The notes under the pieces: model-generated
The model's input: the letters and a program-made list of their open reading frames with translations, nothing else
Database searches by the model: none
Told to the model about the DNA's origin: nothing
Shown here: positions 57,083 to 64,000 of the stretch, in pieces
Layout: each line of letters begins with the position of its first letter
Numbering within the stretch: position 1 is the first letter of the stretch
Origin: Choanephora cucurbitarum
Taxonomy: Eukaryota > Mucoromycota > Mucoromycetes > Mucorales > Choanephoraceae
Assembly (NCBI GenBank): GCA_025331435.1
Contig: JAIWNI010000055.1
Coordinates: forward strand, 1-64,000
Direction: 5' to 3'
Length of the DNA stretch: 64,000 nucleotides
Position numbers and translations under genes: made by a program

Positions 57083-60000
57083 TGAATTCAAAGACCATAC
57101 AAAGCCTTTCTCTGGCTGAGTGATGGTGGTACAAAGGTAATGCAGGTAGTTGTATATTAAAACAAAAGACTCATTACCTGAATAATTATAGAATTGTTGT
57201 CATGACATCTAATTATATTCATTTGCCAACAAAACATACAAAAACTAAAGATGTTTGATGGAGAATCATCTTTTCTTGTTCATTGTTGCTTGGATTTTCC
57301 TTATTTTTCTCACAGCAAACAGTTCCTTTACCGAGATTTTACAACAGCATAGAATTACTTGGAAAGGAAAAAAGTGAGAAATCTATTTTGACGGATGCTA
57401 AAAATAGGCATAACACCTTTCAGAAATCCAAAGATTCTTGTCAACATTGCTTCCTTGTTGGCTTATAAAAAAAAATAAAAAGCCATGGTGTTCACTTTTG
57501 GAGAGCCACAGGAAAGGCTGTTTACTAACAAGCACATTGTTTCTTTTCTCTCAAACAACATCAATCAGATTACGTCTGGTACTAAAATCATTTCAAGCCC
57601 ATTATAGACGTTTTTTTTGAAAGATAATAATAGAAAGTATATTTTCAATGACTCAAAGGTTGACATTTATGGCCATGGAGACTTCTGGCTTATGGATACT
57701 TGAAATTAAAGATCACATGAGCAACTCAAGCCTGCGCAATAGCCCCTTTTCTAAAGCGCCTTTGCATCGCATTGTTGGCGATGTGAGGGAAAACAGGCGT
57801 CAACGTAATACGCATCCACTATGTTCATTGGTATCATCAACGCGACAAGAAAAATGAGCTTCATCTTCGATTTGATTCATATTGAGTACTTCTTTATAAA
57901 AATAGAGCAATAACTATTTTAAGAATGTATTGCAAATCAATAAGTTGATGACATAACTCTACACATTTGAAGTGAACAAAAGAGGAAGTTGGCTTAAAAG
58001 ACTGACTAGATCAATTCAAGGATATTCAGGTGAAATGAACTTCAGCCATAACGTGACCAAACAGAACATACAAAGCATTTCCTTTCTGTTTCTTTACGGC
58101 TCATTCATGAGTTGCTTGCTATACACTAATATGTTTCTTTTTGCTTGACTCTTCCGAGTTCATTTTAGAAACTTAATTATGTATATCAAATGCAAAGGCT
58201 AGACGAAGATTTTTATAAGATACGTAGCTTATAGATTTTCATGTAACATCAACTGTATGCGAGACTCTAAAGTTTTGAAGAGCTTATTAAAAGCCATCTG
58301 CTATTTTAATGGCAGTAGAGCTCAGCCATTTCTACTGTGAGAAAAACTACTTGTGAGATTTGCAGATAGCTTGTTCAATTTCTCTACAGAGATCTTCTTG
58401 TCCTTCGTGTTTTTTTATGAACTTAACACGACATCGGTTACTCCTTATTTTTCTCGGAAAGATTAATCTGAAACAACCTTTTTATTGAAGAACATCTATA
58501 TTCTAATCTTCCTCTACTGCTCAAAACTAGCATTACCAAAACAAAACAAAAAACTTTTAGTTCTGTAGTTGTAGATATATATTGCGTTGAATAGCTCAGG
58601 ATGATTGAGCTTAGCAATGTGCTCGTGTTATGTTTCTCAAACTTTAAAGCATGCTTTAAATCTCGACATGGCAACATTGATTAAACCAAGTTCTTGAAAA
58701 ATATCTCAAGAAAAAGTCTTGCTTCTGTGGTTTCAAAGTGCCAAAATACACACCATTTTCACCATAATCTTCATCTCTTTATCATTTGATTTCAACACTT
58801 GAGAAAGAAATACTTTTGAGAGATAAACATAGCAACCAATATAGCTTACTTAACTCCTTTTTCTGATGGCTTTCTTATCGCTTGGTACTCAGACATGAAA
58901 ATGCTATCATTTTCAAGATTTGGTGCTTTCTTATAGTAACACCTTATGTCACTCGTAACAATATATCACAATAAGTAGCATCCTAGTGTCATGAGCGCTG
59001 GATCTGAATTCTAAGAGAATTCCTCTGATTGGTTGATAGGCAAAGAAGTTCTCTGACCCTTTAGAAAATTCTGGATACTGCATATCATCCTAACGACTAC
59101 TAGAAATTTCCATGCTACTTAATATAAATAATTGTCTTGCTCACATTAAATAAAGATCATCTTTTACCCTTCCTCAAAAATATCTGTTTTCCTGCCCTTT
59201 TAGGCAACTACTTAACATTCGAACCACGCACATATTTCACTAGTCGAAGAAGAAGAGTCAGCCACTATAGCAGACAAGATTTGGTTATTATGCTTCTCGC
59301 CTTTTTATAGTGCACTTTTTTTCTTCTACATAGGGTATATTCAGTAATGAGCAATAAAATTAATCGAGCTTAAAGCTAGCAAGTAGATGAAGAATGGATA
59401 CTTGCATATACAGTAGTCACTCAATTTAAGAGTAGCTGATTTAAGAGTGCAATCCTTTAACTTGAAAATCGCTTCAAACACTAAAACATCATCTGATTAA
59501 GAGCATGCTCAATATAAGAGTGCATTTCTCAAGTATATGCACACTCTCAAATAAAGCGACTATTGTAACTAGATAATGCAGACTAGGTAAAACGTTCTCA
59601 GATACCAGATAGCTATAATTGATCTTTTTTTTATTTTGAAAAAGTACTCAACCATCCTAAACTTGGCCATACGCAATCTAACCAGCTTCTATTGTGCTTG
59701 TGCTTACTAGCTGTTAACACATCCAGTACTTATTTGTGTTTCTGTTAATACTTTTATTACATGAGTGCTAAAGGAAAAGTCCTTCTTTTCTATCCGTCCA
59801 AATCGATTTATGAATTTAGGCAAGTTTATTAGTCGATTGTGTAACTTCTTAAATGAAACTGATATTATTAGAAATGGTATCTAAGCTACTTTGATACCAG
59901 CAAGTAGCATGTATCTGACTACTAAGAACTCAACAAAGTGTGTATATGTTTACTCATACGATTAGTTAAAACATAATAAGTGTAGAAAGTTTCTATCTTA

Positions 60001-60298
60001 ACATTACAAAAGGAATTAGAGTCAATTCAAGCATTTGTTGTCTTCTTTCAAGAAAAAGCGTCGGATTCTCAAAAATGACTGGCTATTGCATGATCATCCA
60101 ACTTCGTGCCTAGCAAAGGCACTTTAATATCCGCACATTGCTGTCAAATTTCATTTTAGCGTAAAGAGAACGAGATTTTGAAAACTCCGCATGTAACTTA
60201 GAACTAAATATAAAAAAGATGACTATGCCTTTTCTAAACAAGATTTGTCTGGATTAGAGGAACACAAAGGAAAGAAAGTTTATTAGGCGTCTAGCAAA
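57083..60298. other. 3.2-kb spacer inside the deacetylase cluster, with a MITE
   Basis: AT-rich sequence between copies 1 and 2. The only structured feature I see is the MITE at 59411-59565. A less AT-rich patch at about 57700-57850 is open on the plus strand without recognisable protein. Other short frames are not protein-like. Confidence 0.5.
59411..59565. mobile_element. pogo/Tigger-like MITE, copy B
   Basis: A 155-bp element starts CAGTAGTCACTCAATTTAAG and ends GAAAGCGACTATTG-like (right terminus GCGACTATTG). Its termini form an imperfect inverted repeat (TAGTCACTCAATTTAAGAGT against TAGTCGCTTTATTTGAGAGT). It is flanked on both sides by TA (59409-59410 and 59566-59567), an intact target duplication. 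The interior carries repeated CTCAATTTAAGAGT-like units and resembles copy A at 5558-5733 in the same orientation. No coding capacity. Confidence 0.78.
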
Positions 60299-61290
60299 TT
60301 ACAAAGCAAGGGTGATATCGATGTGGGTTGCGTTCTTAATAGCATCAGCAGCATCAGTAACAGTACCGTTGGTGGAAAGGGTATCATTTCGGTAAGCAGG
60401 AATACCGATACAGTCAGAGACAGTGACGAATTCATAACCCTTTTCCTTGATGTAACCAACGAGCCAAGGAACAAGTTCAGTAACAGTGTGTTCATGGATA
60501 TCGTGTTCAAGGGCAATGTGACCCATAGTGACATTGGCAACATCCTTGTCAATAACGTTCTTGACTTCGGTTTGTTCAGCAGTCAAACCTCTATTACGCC
60601 AGTCGTTAGTGTCAATGTCCCACAAGATGTTGTAGTAACCGAGATCCTTCAAGACCTTGCTGGAGACAGCATCAGTGACACCTTCAGGAGGACGCATCAA
60701 TTGAACTCTATCAAGATGGTAAGTGATCTAATTTCTAAAAGCAATCGTCTTTCAAACAACTCACCTCTTGCCAATAGCCTTGAAAATGATATCAGATTGA
60801 GTGTTCATTTGCTCTTGGACTTGGGCTACAGTCATGTTAGCAAGATCCTTGTGTTGCCAGGTGTGACTAGCAACTTCATGACCTAAATCGTAGTAATGCT
60901 TAATTACTTCCAAGTAGGTCTTGGAGCCTTCTTCAGTGGTGGCATTGGAGTGAAGAACATCACTAGAATAGAAATTAGTCAACCTGTCGTCTGTTTCATT
61001 TGTTAAAGTACATACACAGCATTGGCACCGTTAAGGAAGAAAGTAGCCTTGATACCTTGTTCGTTCAAGGTCTTGGCCAAAGCCCAAGAGTATGGGCCAG
61101 GTCCATCATCGAAAGTCAAGGCAAAGATGCCGGGTCTGTTACAATGAGAGAATTTTTCGACACTGGTAGAGTTGCCGGCCTTGGCAGCTTCAGTGGCAGT
61201 TGATGCAGCAGCTGTAGTGGTGTGTGTGGGACGACCCATAACAAGGGTGGCAGCATAAGCTAAAGTAAGGAATAAGGCAGAAGCACGCAT
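60299..61290 (-). CDS. CDA: Polysaccharide (chitin) deacetylase, NodB family, copy 2
   Basis: Start at 61290: MRASALFLTLAYAATLVMGR, a signal peptide, then a Thr/Ala-rich linker. Motifs: LTFDDGPGPYSW, SHTWQH, RPPEGV, WDIDTNDW and LEHDIHEH, all five NodB elements intact. Introns lie at about 60967-61009 (donor GTATGT) and just before QLMRPPEG (about 60709-60768). The C-terminus continues past IPAYR with a 25-residue extension ending HIDITLAL and containing Asn-glycosylation sites. It lacks a convincing GPI signal. Same predicted role as copy 1. The paralogues differ in intron number, so duplication is not very recent. Confidence 0.93.
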
Positions 61291-61676
61291 GATATAAAGG
61301 AATGTAAAGGTGAGTTAGATGAAGAAAAGAAAGACATCGAGCTTCACAGGTATTTATACAATTTTCTTTTAGGTGACCATACTCCAAAAATAAGATATTG
61401 ATAGAATTCTATAATCTATAAAATTCTTGACATGCGGGAAACAAACTCTCATATATCGAATAGAAAACGAAGATCATTATTTTTCCAAATACACTCGTGT
61501 TGCATGGCAACCAATTGTTGCATTTTCCTTATTTGATAATTAAATGCACGGAAGATTGATGCACAAAAAGAGATTTTAATAAATACAGTGTTATCTTCTA
61601 AAATAAAGTTAAGGCGAGAGAAGTTCCCTTTTTTGATTCTAAAAGGTAAAGGGGTTTTAAAAAATATACAAGAAAT
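61291..61676. other. Spacer between deacetylase copies 2 and 3
   Basis: Promoter of copy 2 and the short 3' UTR of copy 3; AT-rich, no other feature. Confidence 0.6.
61351..61360 (-). promoter_or_regulatory. TATA box of deacetylase copy 2
   Basis: Minus-strand TGTATAAATA about 65 bp upstream of the ATG, preceded by AAAATT; closely similar in sequence and spacing to the element of copy 3. Confidence 0.55.
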
Positions 61677-62608
61677 TTAGCTATAGTAAGCAGGGACGCC
61701 CAAACAATCAGAGACAGTAACAAACTCATAGTTCTTGGACTTGATGTATTCAGTAGCCCAGGGAACGAGTTCGTTTACGGTTTGTTCAAAGACTTCATGT
61801 TCAAGAGTAATATGGCCAATAGATTGAGGAGTATCTTTATCCATGGTTTGGTAGGCAGCCTTTTCTTCTTCAAAGTTGTGGTTTCTCCAGTCGTTGGTAT
61901 CAACGTCCCAGTTGACAACAGCATAACCAAGCTTTCTCAAGGTAGTCAATACGTTTTCGTCATAAGCGCCGGTGGGAGGACGCATGATAGCAGGTCTAAG
62001 TCCAATTGCCTTCTTGATAATATCAGATTGAGTGTTCATTTGGTATTCAATGTCTTCAGCAGAGAGACCAGCAAGCACCTTATGCTCATAAGTGTGACTG
62101 GCAACTTCATGACCCATTTCTTTGTAGTGAGCGATAACTTCCATGTATGTCTTTTGGCCATCAGAAGTCTCAACACTATCAGTTTCAACGTTACTGTAGA
62201 AAGAAACAGTGAGTTACAGTGAAAAGGTTTGACATTTTTTAAATAACTTACACCCAGTTGTTGCCGTTGATGAAGAAGGTAGCTGTAATGTTTTGCTCCT
62301 TGAGGGATTTGGCAAGATCCCAAGAGTATTGGTAAGGTCCATCGTCGAAGCTAAGAGCAAAAACGCCAGGTCTGTTACAAGAAAGGTAGACACCATCTTG
62401 AACATTGCTACCAGTAGGAGCTTCAACAGGAGCGGGAGCAGAGTAGTTTCCAGTGTTGGCATCAGTCTATTAAGAAAATGAGGCCAATTTAGTAAGGTCT
62501 GTAGGACAATAATCTTCTTCATTTTCTATTCTTTCTACTTACGGAAGTAACAGGTGCACCCATGGCAAGAGTGGCCATAGCTAAAGTGAAGGCAGCAGAG
62601 AAGAGCAT
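61677..62608 (-). CDS. CDA: Polysaccharide (chitin) deacetylase, NodB family, copy 3
   Basis: Start at 62608: MLFSAAFTLAMATLAMGAPV, a signal peptide, exon 1 ending VTS. Introns lie near 62467-62542 and 62195-62248. Motifs: LSFDDGPYQYSW (Ser in place of Thr), SHTYEH, RPPTGAYDE, WDVDTNDW and, at motif 5, LEHEVFE. The motif 5 histidine is kept but the following Asp is Glu and the second His is Phe. The intron before motif 3 found in copies 1 and 2 is absent (GLRPAIMRPPTG is continuous). It ends CLGVPAYYS. Probably active because zinc and catalytic residues remain, but kinetics or substrate may differ. Secreted or periplasmic, about 265 residues. Confidence 0.93.
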
Positions 62609-62668
62609 TTTGAGGGATCGATGGAATAGAAATGAGATTCTGATTGTACTGAGCGAATGTAAATTCCC

Positions 62669-62680
62669 TTTTTATATACA
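62669..62680 (-). promoter_or_regulatory. TATA box of deacetylase copy 3
   Basis: Minus-strand TGTATATAAAAA about 65 bp before the ATG, preceded by an A-rich run and ATT as in copy 2. Confidence 0.55.
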
Positions 62681-64000
62681 ATTTTTTTTTGCTAACTTTA
62701 TTTCCTTTTGTTCAATCATTTAAGCGTACCTATTTTTATACATTAGGCTGAAAAATTGTGTCTAGGCGGTTGGTTGGAGTAGGTTTTAAAACTCGGGATA
62801 CTAAGCAAAAAAAATCATACCGTAATGGCACAAACTTAATTGTTAATTGTCCAATTCAAGGTATTTGTGCATAGAAAAGGATAAATTGTCCAATAATCGC
62901 TTTGTTTATGATTACAATCATATTAAACCAACAAGTAACCAGCAAGTTGTAAATCTTGGATGTTTCTGGAAAATATATTTTAAAAGACCACTCTAAAACC
63001 GAGAGCAAGAATCTGACGTTATGGCGTAGTGTTCAGGTCTATTATTACTTTTTAGTTAACTTCGGCCCTTGATCTCAAGAAAATTTTTTTTTTAGAAAGC
63101 GCTTACTCTTTTTTTTCCTATTTTTGTAATAAAATTCAGTTATTTTTAGAGCTTTAAAAAGAAAAAAAACAATCAAACCATATGACGAGTACTGTAACAA
63201 TCACGGATTGATGGCTTTGTCCTGAACGAGGCTTACCTTCTTCCGGGCTTTGCTTCTGGAATTATCGATACAGAGAAGCGAAGCGTTTCTTTGTAGATGG
63301 AGAGAATAGAAGGTAACATCCATGGCTTGTATCCTAGCTAACATTCAACCTTGAAGTGCTGCTCAACATAATGCAATCGTCCTTTGATGATGAACGCAGC
63401 CTCTTCTGGATCTAGAAAAGAATCCGAGTATACCTTTGTAGTACAAAGAGCTTACTTGGAAGGCTGATGGAAAAAGAAGAACTCGAAAAACAATCAGCAT
63501 ACAATTTTGATGCTAAGCTTTTTTTGTTAGTAATGGAGAGAAGAAAGGGAAATCAAAGAGCCATATGAGCTTGACATGTCCTCTCAAAGCGAAACGAGCC
63601 AAAAGAGAAAATACAAGAGAGCAGATATAGCATTTCCCCTCTTCTTTGCTGCATAAACTGAGAAAAATGTATATTTGCTAAGCGGATCTGTATACGAAAC
63701 TGATGTTTACCTGGATTTTGCAAACATCGCAGTTAAAATATGCGCTTATTAAAACTGCCGAAAATGCAGCCAGCCATGATGGGAATGAAACAATGATCCT
63801 TTGTCATCGATTCATCATCGATTAACGGTTAATAAGCGATTCTTGATAAGGAAATGGTTTATATGATCATATAGAAAACACATCTATAAATCTTATTTAC
63901 AATGATGAGACACAATGGCGAGTCAAGACGACATGTCTTCTTTATTTTCTCAAATAGTCAAAAGAAAGTAATAGAATCATGCGGGCATACAAAATGATTA
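62681..64000. other. Right-end intergenic with a possible decayed coding exon
   Basis: Mostly AT-rich. On the minus strand at about 63350-63520, two blocks joined by a GTAAGC...TTCTAG intron read KLYADCFSSSSFSISLP and NPEEAAFIIKGRLHYVEQHF, then stop. This is protein-like but no start, continuation or family is clear. Confidence 0.35.

Overview
The window is nuclear DNA from a filamentous fungus, most likely an early-diverging Mucoromycota (Mucorales-like) species. It is AT-rich with long A/T homopolymer runs. Its genes are packed with short introns of about 45-120 nt (GTAAGT-type donors, CTAAC/CTAAT branch sites, TAG/CAG acceptors). The gene content fits (three clustered chitin deacetylases, a MON2/SRP/TFIIH housekeeping set, large Gln/His-rich regulators). 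Genus and species cannot be named from the sequence. Splice sites were read by eye; most coordinates are start codon to stop codon with introns included.

Layout. 0-5 kb: 3'-truncated MON2 (-). 6.5-7.6 kb: N6-methyl-AMP deaminase (+). 8.5-10.1 kb: mucin-like single-pass membrane protein (-). 11.4-12.8 kb: NUP42-type FG nucleoporin (+). 14.6-17.7 kb: Pumilio/PUF protein (-). 18.9-19.7 kb: Cue1-like ER ubiquitin adaptor (-). 21.2-22.0 kb: hypothetical (-). 22.9-24.8 kb: FLVCR-type MFS transporter (-). 25.1-25.6 kb: small WWE-like protein (+). 25.6-26.8 kb: TFB3/MAT1 (-). 27.7-28.6 kb: SRP19 (+). 29.0-30.7 kb: FAD amine-oxidoreductase (-). 31.5-32.6 kb: GT62 mannosyltransferase (-). 33.7-34.7 kb: pirin (+). 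34.7-36.1 kb: PUS3 (-). 36.2-38.1 kb: RKM4/SETD6-like methyltransferase (+). 38.2-38.95 kb: PHO80-type cyclin (+). 39.3-39.8 kb: SRP9 (+). 39.9-40.3 kb: ribosomal eS21 (-). 41.9-42.65 kb: UBC1-like E2 (+). 42.8-44.7 kb: SAP-kinase (-). 45.1-46.5 kb: AIFM2/FSP1-like oxidoreductase (-). 47.2-48.2 kb: Cys-rich membrane protein with a PPxY tail (-). 49.5-50.6 kb: MLX-like bHLH factor (-). 53.5-55.3 kb: coiled-coil protein (+). 55.7-55.9 kb: zinc-knuckle microprotein (+). 56.2-62.6 kb: three chitin deacetylases (-). The remainder is AT-rich spacer with two related pogo/Tigger-like MITEs.

Functional groups: protein targeting and secretion (MON2, SRP9, SRP19, GT62), ubiquitin/ERAD (Cue1-like, E2, and a PPxY protein that may meet a NEDD4-type ligase), gene expression (PUF, NUP42, TFB3, PUS3, eS21, RKM4-like, bHLH), and cell wall remodelling (three NodB deacetylases converting chitin to chitosan).

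Most unusual: the SAP-kinase gene at 42.8-44.7 kb. It can only be read as a kinase if exons of 14, 19, 24, 5 and 6 nt are spliced in. The 15 exons then sum to exactly 370 codons. Its VAIK lysine is replaced by glycine, while a lysine sits in the glycine-rich strand at the position used by WNK kinases. Further microexons occur in the cyclin (11 nt) and the FAD oxidoreductase (25 nt). A 35-residue two-exon CCHC zinc-knuckle protein, an AIFM2-like gene with lesions in a conserved FAD-site segment, and a coiled-coil gene with an apparent +1 shift are the other main items for follow-up.
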